A stretch of 7,432 nt of DNA from Candidatus Falkowiibacteriota bacterium (GTDB lineage: Bacteria > Patescibacteriota > Patescibacteriia > Patescibacteriales > UBA12075): positions 1 through 7,432 of the forward strand of contig JAUVLY010000038.1 in assembly GCA_030600505.1 (NCBI GenBank), read 5' to 3'. The notes under the pieces were generated by a model, which did not search any database, was not told the DNA's origin, and saw nothing but the letters and a program-made list of their open reading frames with translations. A program made the translations under genes and the position numbers. Shown piece by piece: positions 1 through 5,356 of this stretch. Numbering within the stretch: the first letter of the stretch is position 1; the number at the start of each line of letters is the position of its first letter.

Positions 1-2
1 CG

Positions 3-425
3 TTACGCAATGCACTTCGAATATAAGCAATGATCGCCCCAAACAAAAACAAAAGGTTCGTCTTTCACTAAGCTAGCGGCAGAAAGAACGGGCGTGCCAT
101 TACCATAAGGTCCTTTTTGCCGGACATAAATAAAATTAGCTAGGTCGGCTATCTTTTTTACTTCATCTCTTAACTTATCTTTACCGGCTTCTTTAAGGTC
201 GTTTTGCAAGGCCCAATTATAGTCAAAATGATCTTCTAAAGGCTTTTTATCCCATTTGGTAACCATTATAATATCTTCAATCCCAGCCTCTACCAACTCT
301 TCCACTACCAATTGAATAATTGGCTTATCAACTATCGGTAACATTTCTTTAGGCATGGCTTTGGTCGCCGGAAGCAGCCTGGTGCCAGACCCGGCCACGG
401 CCACAATTGCTTTTTTGATTTTCAT
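3..425 (-). CDS. galU: UTP-glucose-1-phosphate uridylyltransferase, N-terminal half (truncated at window edge)
   Basis: This enzyme would make UDP-glucose from UTP and glucose-1-phosphate in the cytoplasm, a donor for glycan assembly. The N-terminal nucleotidyltransferase fold is clear. The nucleotide-binding loop AGSGTR lies at residues 11-16, followed by LPATKAMPKEMLP (18-30, with Lys26) and DKPIIQ (33-38). A GNGTP motif at 108-112 takes the place of the GLGHA seen in classical GalU, and the metal-site WGD is at 129-131. The reading frame closes at a TAA (3-5) after 140 codons, whereas the family is usually about 290 residues, so only half is present. The last residues, after WGD131, do not look like the family. 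A frameshift near bases 15-35 or a contig-end error is possible. The ATG at 423-425 is the natural start because it opens the conserved MKIKKAIVAVAG strand. No Shine-Dalgarno precedes it; a pyrimidine-rich repeat does. Confidence 0.85.
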   Translation of the reverse strand: MKIKKAIVAVAGSGTRLLPATKAMPKEMLPIVDKPIIQLVVEELVEAGIEDIIMVTKWDKKPLEDHFDYNWALQNDLKEAGKDKLRDEVKKIADLANFIYVRQKGPYGNGTPVLSAASLVKDEPFVFVWGDHCLYSKCIA

Positions 426-480
426 AAGATAGAAAGCAGAAAGCAGAAAGCAGATAACAGACCTGCTAAAAAGCTATCTT
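426..480 (-). repeat. Heptamer repeat and inverted repeat forming the galU leader
   Basis: Bases 431-461 are a period-7 array on the plus strand (three copies of AGAAAGC, then AGATAAC). The array ends six bases before the galU start codon. It is enclosed by a perfect 7-bp inverted repeat, AAGATAG (426-432) and CTATCTT (474-480). A second inner stem, AGCAG (435-439) with CTGCT (463-467), can slip to the AGCAG copies at 442-446 or 449-453. In the minus-strand transcript this would fold into a hairpin that ends exactly at the galU ATG. Whether it controls translation is inference. The rest of the gap (481-514) is AT-rich and shows nothing recognisable. Confidence 0.7.
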
Positions 481-514
481 CAAAATATTTATTAATTTAT
501 AACACAATAAATAA

Positions 515-1360
515 TTAACTTTCTGTCGTCTGTCGTCTGTTTTCTGTTTTCTGTTTTCTGTTTTCTGTTTTCTGTCCCCGCCACTTCCAAAAATATTTTA
601 GCCAGCTGGTAATATGCGCCCGGGCTAAACGATTGGTTAGCGGGGCAATGAACCAAGGCTTCTTAGCACTGCCGCGGCCATGGTCATGTATCACCTGGAC
701 GGTCGGGAAATAAATAACTTTGTAACCAGCTTGCCATAATTGCCGGCAAAGGTCAATATCCTCAAAGTACATCCAGAAGCGCTCATCAAAGCCTCCGCCA
801 ACCTTTTCCAACGCGGATCTTTTGATTAACAAACATGAACCCATCACCCAGTCTACTGTAGTGGGCATGCGCTTGTCAGCCTCTTTGAGCAAAAAAGCGT
901 CCAGTTGGGACTTAAAAAATTTGCCGATAAAAGTCCGGCGATAAAACGGCAGCCAAAAACTGGGAAAACGAAAACAAGAATCCTGGTGTTCACCGTTTGG
1001 ATAGATCAATTCCGGCGCCACTAAACCGACCTTATTTTTTCTGCTAATATAATTAAACATGCTTTTCACAGTTTCCGCTTTCAGTCGTATGTCATGGTTA
1101 AGGACCATTATATATTCCCCTCTAGCCTTCCTAACCCCTGCATTATTACCCGTACCCATGCCCAGATTCTTTTTGTTATAAATATACTGGACAGTGGGTA
1201 TCGCTAGACTCACTTGATCTTCAATATTTTTTATCGCCCCATTATCGATAACAATCACCTCATACTCAATCCCGCTCAAATCGCTTTCCGCGACTGATTT
1301 AAGGCAGGCAAGGGTTTTTCCCGTGTCCCGGTAGTTAACAATGATTATGCTTAAATCCAT
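515..1360 (-). CDS. GT2 family glycosyltransferase (WbbL/rhamnosyltransferase-like) with repeat-encoded tail
   Basis: A GT-A fold, family 2 transferase of the COG1216 type, likely adding a sugar (possibly rhamnose, from context) to a lipid-linked glycan at the inner face of the membrane. The ATG at 1358-1360 opens the canonical first strand MDLSIIIVNY. The nucleotide-binding Asp is in VIDNG (Asp39). NLGMGTGNNAG (65-75) is the usual conserved block. The metal-binding motif is LNHD (87-90), with His in place of the more common Pro. MYFEDIDLCRQLWQAGY (197-213) carries the acceptor-side ED pair (200-201), and IHDHGRGS follows at 224-231. The natural protein seems to end around WKWRG (residue 263). 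The last 19 or so residues (QKTENRK, QKTENRR, QTTES) are translated from the heptamer array at 522-577, and the TAA lies just beyond it. No clear Shine-Dalgarno is visible upstream. Confidence 0.9.
   Translation of the reverse strand: MDLSIIIVNYRDTGKTLACLKSVAESDLSGIEYEVIVIDNGAIKNIEDQVSLAIPTVQYIYNKKNLGMGTGNNAGVRKARGEYIMVLNHDIRLKAETVKSMFNYISRKNKVGLVAPELIYPNGEHQDSCFRFPSFWLPFYRRTFIGKFFKSQLDAFLLKEADKRMPTTVDWVMGSCLLIKRSALEKVGGGFDERFWMYFEDIDLCRQLWQAGYKVIYFPTVQVIHDHGRGSAKKPWFIAPLTNRLARAHITSWLKYFWKWRGQKTENRKQKTENRRQTTES
522..577 (-). repeat. Heptamer array, eight units, overlapping the 3' end of the glycosyltransferase gene
   Basis: Eight consecutive 7-base units are read on the plus strand: TCTGTCG twice (522-535), TCTGTTT five times (536-570) and TCTGTCC (571-577). 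On the coding strand the core unit is AAACAGA. Because 7 is not a multiple of 3, the translation repeats every seven residues, giving the QKTENRK/QKTENRR pattern at the end of the glycosyltransferase. The array is complementary in sense to the CAGAAAG array at 431-461, so the two could pair across about 60 bases in the transcript. Confidence 0.9.
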
Positions 1361-1364
1361 AAAA

Positions 1365-1406
1365 TTAGCTTTTAGGTTTTAGGTTTTAGCTTCTAGATTA
1401 TAATGA
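1365..1406 (-). repeat. Heptamer-period repeat between two glycosyltransferase genes
   Basis: A second sequence family with the same period of seven, on the plus strand: TTAGCTT (1365), TTAGGTT (1372), TTAGGTT (1379), TTAGCTT (1386), CTAGATT (1393) and a decayed ATAATGA (1400). It fills most of the 59-base gap and would form the 5' leader of the glycosyltransferase gene that starts at 1360. The base composition differs from the TCTGTCG arrays, so this is a separate repeat family and not a copy of them. Confidence 0.75.
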
Positions 1407-1426
1407 TAAAAGCTGATCTCTACCAA
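1397..1426 (-). promoter_or_regulatory. Possible sigma-70-type promoter
   Basis: On the minus strand TTGGTA (1421-1426) and TATAAT (1397-1402) are separated by 18 bases. The -10 box is perfect and the -35 box matches four of six consensus positions. Transcription would begin near 1390, inside the heptamer repeat, about 30 bases before the ATG at 1360. The -35 box overlaps the stop codon of the preceding glycosyltransferase gene. It could give internal expression of the last glycosyltransferase and galU. AT-rich DNA yields such matches by chance, so this is tentative. Confidence 0.35.
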
Positions 1427-2472
1427 AATATTAAACTTCTAACAATCCTCCAATAAAGATTAAGAAAAGGATTAATGGCCCGAAGTTTCCAGTCGTCTAT
1501 TTCCTGGTACCAAATCCGGCCGCTTATTAGCTTAACAATATCTTTATCTTTAATAACTCGCAAATTCTGATTACGCTTTCTTGCTTTTCTTAGATACGAC
1601 CACGTTCGAGGTTTTAAAAAATACGCCCAGACTCTAAGTTTTTCTTTAATCCAGCCCGATTTAAGCGCGAACAGTATTAAACCTATCTCCATTATAACAA
1701 ACGCCGGAAATATTAGTAACAAGGTTGGGATTTTATAACATATTAATATTGAAATAATCCGATTCCGGTCCATCCAATAGAATTTCTTGATTGACCGTTG
1801 AAATTCATATGAATTATACAAAATTGCTTTAGGGGCCAAAACTGCGCGGTAGCCAGCCAATCGCATTCGCCAGGGTAATTCCTGATCTTCATTATACATC
1901 CAATATTCTTCGTCAAATAAACCAACTTGTTCCAAGATTTCTCTCCTAAACAGCATTGAGGAACCAGAAGCATAAAATATTTCTCTAGGTTCTATAATTT
2001 GTTTCTTCCATTCTTCCCTGTAGCCGGTCGAAAAACCAAAACCCAGGAAATGAGTTTCATTCCCTAAACTGTTTATTGTCACCTTGTCCGGCATTAGCTG
2101 CAAAGCCTGGACAACCCCAATCTTATTGCTGCCTTCCAATACCCGGACCATTTCCTTAATGCAAGCCGGCTCAAGCACGGTATGAATATTAAAAATCGCG
2201 ATATAATCAAATTTTTCTTTCATAGCTTGGCGGATCGAATCGTTTGTACCCTTGGCATAACCATCATTATTTTTATTCCTGATAATTTTTGAATTAGGCG
2301 CCAGCCGCTGCAAAAGCTTAAAGCTCTTATCACTTGACTCGTTGTCAGTAATAAAAACCTTCATCTCTCCCGAATAATCTTGTGCTTGCAGGCTAGATAT
2401 TAAATTCGGTAAGTATTTCTTACCGTAATCACGCCAATTCGGGGTTATAATTATCGCTACTTTCTTGTTCAT
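1420..2472 (-). CDS. GT2 family glycosyltransferase with C-terminal membrane segment; DXD aspartate replaced by His
   Basis: A GT2 transferase of about 350 residues, probably acting at the inner face of the membrane on the same glycan as its neighbours. The N-terminal strand is MNKKVAIIITPNW, with Asp43 in ITDNESSD. NDGYAKGTNDSI (69-80) is the conserved block. The position that normally reads N-x-D (LNPDT) is FNIHTVLEP, so His97 (codon 2182-2184, CAT) stands where the metal-binding Asp is expected. MYNEDQELPWRMRLAGY (192-208) retains the ED pair at 195-196. A hydrophobic stretch at about 239-270 suggests one or two membrane passes, followed by a basic tail region (about 276-312), as is common in this subfamily. 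I prefer the ATG at 2470-2472. A TTG at 2482-2484 would add four residues (MFFI) and has AGGA six bases upstream, inside the adjacent palindromic element. Confidence 0.88.
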   Translation of the reverse strand: MNKKVAIIITPNWRDYGKKYLPNLISSLQAQDYSGEMKVFITDNESSDKSFKLLQRLAPNSKIIRNKNNDGYAKGTNDSIRQAMKEKFDYIAIFNIHTVLEPACIKEMVRVLEGSNKIGVVQALQLMPDKVTINSLGNETHFLGFGFSTGYREEWKKQIIEPREIFYASGSSMLFRREILEQVGLFDEEYWMYNEDQELPWRMRLAGYRAVLAPKAILYNSYEFQRSIKKFYWMDRNRIISILICYKIPTLLLIFPAFVIMEIGLILFALKSGWIKEKLRVWAYFLKPRTWSYLRKARKRNQNLRVIKDKDIVKLISGRIWYQEIDDWKLRAINPFLNLYWRIVRSLIFW

Positions 2473-2485
2473 TATGAAAAACAAT

Positions 2486-2575
2486 TGTCATCCTGAACGA
2501 AGCGTCAGCGAAGTGAAGGATCTCGTCTCTGTATCGACGGGATTCTTCTCCCGCTTCGCGGGATTCAGAATGACA
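2486..2575. repeat. 90-bp imperfect palindromic element, copy 1
   Basis: The ends are inverted copies: TGTCATCCTGAA (2486-2497) against the reverse complement of 2564-2575, TGTCATTCTGAA, matching at 11 of 12 positions. An inner pair, GAAGGATCTCGT and ACGGGATTCTTC, is again largely complementary. A small hairpin, TCCCGC-TTC-GCGGGA, lies at 2549-2563. The element fills most of the gap between two glycosyltransferase genes and is shared with 3492-3585. The terminal motif resembles a GTCATYCTGAG-type repeat that I recall from many environmental bacterial genomes. That is memory, not a search. No target-site duplication is visible at its ends. Confidence 0.85.
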
Positions 2576-2597
2576 TAAAATTATATATACATCGTTC

Positions 2598-3482
2598 TTA
2601 AGTCTTAGCTTTGGATTTTAAACCTACTTTTTCGCCAATAATAGCCATAAATTTACCAATCGGCCACACTAATTTGAGGATAAACCACTGCCAAGCTGGG
2701 TGCCACTTCTTAAAATATTTAAGCTGTGAGTCCTGCATATAGCGCTGAGTAATTCCACGCGAAACTTGCTTGAAACTCGCGCCAACCAGGTCTACGCACT
2801 CGCACGCGGGCGTGTACCAGACCTCACCACCGGCCTTTTTGATCTGCTTACAATAATCCACCTCTTCAAACCAAAGAAAATAACGCTCATCAAAGTACGG
2901 CAAAGTGGAATTCCTAAACAATTTAAGTTCCTGAACGCTTTCCATATTAATCATAAAAAAGGAACCGCGGATCGAATCCACTCGGGCAGCTTTAGTATAA
3001 TCAAAATCCTCACGCAAATACTTTTTTAAAATATTTTTAAATATATGCGGCAGTTTAAGAACAATCGCCAGCTGATCAACAAAACCCGGAAAACAACGAA
3101 CATGTTTTAATAACTCACCCTGCTCATCCACTAATTTACAGCCCGCCACATTGGCTTGTTTATTATTCTCCATCCAATCATACATTTTCTGCAAAGTATC
3201 AGCGCGCACGACCATGTCCGGGTTAAAAACCAAGGCGTATTTGCCGTTAATTTGCTTTAAGGCAATATTCCAGGCTTTGCTTAGTCCCAAGTTAATATCA
3301 TTTGCCAGCAAATGCACCTGCGGAAATTCCTTTTTTACCATCTCAGCCGAACCGTCTTCGGAATTATTGTCTACTACTATTATTTCATATTCAAAATCGG
3401 TCTTACTCCGCGTTAAAGCGGTAAGATTATCTCTTAGCTTGTCTTTAACATTCCAACTTACTATTATTATTGATAAATTCAT
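2598..3482 (-). CDS. GT2 family glycosyltransferase (WbbL/rhamnosyltransferase-like)
   Basis: A 294-residue family 2 transferase, the most canonical of the four. It starts MNLSIIIVSWNV at the ATG 3480-3482. Asp38 lies in VVDNNSEDGS, NDINLGLSKAWN (61-72) is the sugar-nucleotide block, and FNPDM (86-90) gives an intact N-P-D with Asp89. YFLWFEEVDYCKQIKKAGG (201-219) is the acceptor-side loop, with EE (206-207) where ED is usual. The C-terminal part is Trp- and Lys-rich (KYFKKWHPAWQWFILKLVW, 255-273) and may lie on the membrane. Rhamnose specificity is inferred only from the linked rfb genes. The gene is bounded by palindromic elements on both sides: one ends 9 bases before its ATG, the other begins 22 bases after its TAA. 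No Shine-Dalgarno is evident. Confidence 0.92.
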   Translation of the reverse strand: MNLSIIIVSWNVKDKLRDNLTALTRSKTDFEYEIIVVDNNSEDGSAEMVKKEFPQVHLLANDINLGLSKAWNIALKQINGKYALVFNPDMVVRADTLQKMYDWMENNKQANVAGCKLVDEQGELLKHVRCFPGFVDQLAIVLKLPHIFKNILKKYLREDFDYTKAARVDSIRGSFFMINMESVQELKLFRNSTLPYFDERYFLWFEEVDYCKQIKKAGGEVWYTPACECVDLVGASFKQVSRGITQRYMQDSQLKYFKKWHPAWQWFILKLVWPIGKFMAIIGEKVGLKSKAKT

Positions 3483-3491
3483 GGCGCGAGC

Positions 3492-3585
3492 CTGTCATTC
3501 TGAGCCGAAGGCGAAAGAATCTCGTGGAAAACATACTTGCGTTATCAACGGGATCCTTCGTCGCTAGGGCTCCTCAGGATGACAG
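3492..3585. repeat. 94-bp imperfect palindromic element, copy 2, overlapping a gene end
   Basis: Terminal inverted repeats CTGTCATTCTGAG (3492-3504) and CTCAGGATGACAG (3573-3585) match at 12 of 13 positions after reverse complementing. It belongs to the same family as 2486-2575: both share the ends, an ATCTCGT block, and TATCRACGGGATYCTTC (3542-3558 here). The middle (about 3518-3541) differs from copy 1. It makes up essentially the whole space between two glycosyltransferase genes, and its end supplies the last three codons and the TGA stop of the upstream gene. Confidence 0.85.
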
Positions 3586-4539
3586 TTTTGAATATTTTTT
3601 TATATCTTTTCTAATTTTATACAACACAACATACTGCTTAAACAAATACTGTTCAAATAATAAAGCAAAGACAAACATACGGAAGGCAAACCATAGGACT
3701 TGCATCTTGCTAAATAAGCTCAAGGTTTTCCAATGCTTAATAAATATAATATGCTTATTTTTGAACCCTTGCTCCTTGATCCAGCGAGCTTTGTTCTTGC
3801 GGTTAAAGGCGACCGCCAAATTGCTCATTCCCTTAGCGCTGGCACTGCGATCATGATAAATTACTGCTTCGCTTACGCATGCGGAAGTATAACCGGCCTG
3901 CTTTAAACGATAAGCCAAATCACAGTCCTCTTCATACATAAACATCAGTTCATCAAAAAAATTATCATTTTCTTTAATTTTTTCTAAGGCGCTTAATTGA
4001 TACATTGCGGCGGCGCCTGATGGGCCAATTATTTTAGCTTTATTATACTGGCCCTTATCTTCCTCGCCCTGCCCAATATCTTTAAATCTAAGAGCACTGA
4101 TTTCCTTAATACCAAGTGTATCGATAATTTTAGTCTTAGTATTATTCTTAAAATCCCATTTATAAACGTGCGGGCAAACCGCGCCCAGTTTATCATCATG
4201 GTCCAAGGCCTTAACTAATTTTTCTACTGCCGTGGGCTCCAAAATCATATCCGGGTTTAAAAGCAGCGCATATTCTGCGCCTAATTCTTTGACGCGGCGA
4301 ATAATAATATTGTTTGCCTTGGCAAAGCCGATATTGCCCTGGCTCCAGATGATCTCAATATCTTTATAATTTTTTCTTATATAAAGTGAATTTTCATTCT
4401 CGCTTTTTTTGGAATTATCAGCCACCACGATTTTATAATCTTTAAAAGTTTGCTTAACCAGACTCGGCAAAAAATACGGCAAATATTTTGCCGTGTTTTC
4501 TTCGTAACTTATAAAACCGATGACTAATTTAATATCCAT
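3574..4539 (-). CDS. GT2 family glycosyltransferase with C-terminal hydrophobic segment
   Basis: A GT2 enzyme of 321 residues, probably transferring a sugar to the same surface glycan. It opens MDIKLVIGFISYEEN. Asp41 lies in VADNSKKS, GNIGFAKANN (68-77) is the conserved block, and LNPDMILEP (94-102) has an intact N-P-D with Asp97. MFMYEEDCDLAYRLKQAGY (189-207) is the acceptor-side loop. IIGPSGAAAMY (170-180) is the usual small-residue strand before it. Residues of about 279-301 are hydrophobic and aromatic (VLWFAFRMFVFALLF) and may anchor the protein in the membrane. I chose the ATG at 4537-4539, which has GGAAG ten bases upstream. A TTG at 4546-4548 would add three residues but leaves almost no space to that GGAAG. 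The final LSS and the TGA stop lie inside the palindromic element at 3492-3585. The start is only 17 bases from the rfbA stop, suggesting co-transcription. Confidence 0.92.
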   Translation of the reverse strand: MDIKLVIGFISYEENTAKYLPYFLPSLVKQTFKDYKIVVADNSKKSENENSLYIRKNYKDIEIIWSQGNIGFAKANNIIIRRVKELGAEYALLLNPDMILEPTAVEKLVKALDHDDKLGAVCPHVYKWDFKNNTKTKIIDTLGIKEISALRFKDIGQGEEDKGQYNKAKIIGPSGAAAMYQLSALEKIKENDNFFDELMFMYEEDCDLAYRLKQAGYTSACVSEAVIYHDRSASAKGMSNLAVAFNRKNKARWIKEQGFKNKHIIFIKHWKTLSLFSKMQVLWFAFRMFVFALLFEQYLFKQYVVLYKIRKDIKKYSKLSS

Positions 4540-4549
4540 ATTTATCAAA

Positions 4550-4554
4550 CTTCC
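4550..4554 (-). promoter_or_regulatory. Ribosome binding site GGAAG that decides the glycosyltransferase start
   Basis: GGAAG on the minus strand lies ten bases before the ATG at 4537-4539 and one base before the alternative TTG at 4546-4548. The spacing favours the ATG. It is the only Shine-Dalgarno-like match at a comfortable distance that I could find for the preferred starts in this window; the other genes begin after AT-rich or repeat leaders. Confidence 0.4.
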
Positions 4555-4556
4555 AT

Positions 4557-5282
4557 TTATATCACAAGTTTATCCTGTAATTTCTCCTTGGCTAAAATTT
4601 GCGCTTCAAGCAAGCTGTCAAATGTACCGGCGTCCAGCCACTCCCCTTCCACCATAGCTACTTCAAGCTCGCCCCGCTTCAAATACCAATTATGAAGCTC
4701 GGTTATTTCAAGCTCGCCCCGCTCGCTCGGCTTAACGCTTTTGGATGCCTCAACTACGCTGCCATCATAAACGTAAAGACCCGTTAAAGCATAATCGCTT
4801 ATCCACTGTTTCGGTTTTTCTTCTATCTGTACTGCCCGCATATTATCGTCAAATTTAACCACGCCAAATCTTTCCGGATCCGACACTTTTTTAGCAAACA
4901 CTTTGGCTCCGCTTTTAAAACTTTTTATCTCTTTAGAAAAATCGTCTTCAAAAATATTATCGCCAAGTATCATAGTCACGTTCCCCTGGTCAATAAAATT
5001 TTCCCCAATTATAAAGGCGTCAGCCAACCCGCGCGGCTTGTCCTGAACTTCGTAGGTGAATTTAACTCCGAATTCTTTGCCACTGCCGAGCAGATTTAAA
5101 TAATCTCCGGCCCGCTCCGGCGCTACAATTATCAATATTTCTTTTATTCCGGCCTTAATTAAAGTGTTGAGCGGATAATAAATCATCGGCCGGTTATAAA
5201 CCGGCAAAAGCTGTTTAGATGTTATTTTTGTGCACGGCCGCAACCTAGTGGCGCTTCCGCCTGATAAAATTATTCCTTTCAT
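4557..5282 (-). CDS. rfbA: Glucose-1-phosphate thymidylyltransferase (short form)
   Basis: Catalyses dTTP plus glucose-1-phosphate to dTDP-glucose, the first step of dTDP-L-rhamnose synthesis. The nucleotide-binding loop GGSATRLRP lies at residues 8-16, then SKQLLPVYNRPMIYYPL (22-38). The sugar-binding strand is PRGLADAFIIG (83-93), LGDNIF (106-111) holds the metal Asp108, IEEKP is at 153-157, and GEWLDAGTFDSLLEA (213-227) holds the second metal Asp217. At 241 residues it is of the short class that lacks the C-terminal extension of the roughly 290-residue enteric RmlA. The ATG at 5280-5282 is well placed before MKGIILSGG. It has no Shine-Dalgarno and is preceded by CTATCTT, exactly as at galU. 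A 17-base direct repeat encodes RGELE twice (4662-4678 and 4707-4723). The gene follows rfbD by 37 bases and precedes a glycosyltransferase by 17. Confidence 0.95.
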   Translation of the reverse strand: MKGIILSGGSATRLRPCTKITSKQLLPVYNRPMIYYPLNTLIKAGIKEILIIVAPERAGDYLNLLGSGKEFGVKFTYEVQDKPRGLADAFIIGENFIDQGNVTMILGDNIFEDDFSKEIKSFKSGAKVFAKKVSDPERFGVVKFDDNMRAVQIEEKPKQWISDYALTGLYVYDGSVVEASKSVKPSERGELEITELHNWYLKRGELEVAMVEGEWLDAGTFDSLLEAQILAKEKLQDKLVI

Positions 5283-5286
5283 AAGA

Positions 5287-5356
5287 TAGTAAACAGAAAA
5301 CAGTAAATAGAAAACAGAATCATCTTCTGTCGTCTGTTGTCTGTCGTCTGTCGTCT
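5287..5356 (-). repeat. Heptamer array with two arms, overlapping the rfbD 3' end and forming the rfbA leader
   Basis: Ten 7-base units run in register on the plus strand: TAGTAAA (5287), CAGAAAA, CAGTAAA, TAGAAAA, CAGAATC, ATCTTCT (5322), GTCGTCT, GTTGTCT, GTCGTCT and GTCGTCT (5350). The left arm is CAGAAAA-like and the right arm GTCGTCT-like, the same two arms seen around 431-577. Where they meet, ACAGAA (5314-5319) and TTCTGT (5325-5330) form a perfect 6-bp inverted repeat with a 5-base loop, and the rfbD stop codon lies in that loop. The array starts four bases before the rfbA ATG. Confidence 0.88.

Noticed and set aside
522..577. CRISPR array
   Set aside because: The 7-base units are contiguous with no spacers, and no cas gene is nearby.
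1743..1973. Minus-strand 76-codon frame within a glycosyltransferase gene
   Set aside because: Out-of-frame shadow of the gene at 1420-2472, with no domain and no start signal.
2486..2575. Rho-independent terminator
   Set aside because: The palindrome could fold, but its 6-bp GC-rich hairpin (2549-2563) is not followed by a T-run on the transcribed strand, and the operon seems to continue.
2766..3029. Plus-strand open frame of 87 codons
   Set aside because: Antisense shadow of the GT2 gene at 2598-3482.
3151..3567. Plus-strand open frame of 138 codons
   Set aside because: It lies antisense to a well-supported GT2 gene and through the palindromic element; the translation has no recognisable family.
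3492..3585. Integron attC site or complete insertion sequence
   Set aside because: No integrase, no transposase and no attC core motifs are seen; target-site duplications are also not visible.
3470..3856. Plus-strand open frame of 128 codons across the palindromic element
   Set aside because: It is antisense to the end of a clear GT2 gene and overlaps another antisense frame; its low-complexity sequence shows no domain.
4599..4787. Plus-strand open frame of 62 codons
   Set aside because: Antisense to rfbA; its repeated FKLAPL residues merely reflect the 17-base direct repeat.
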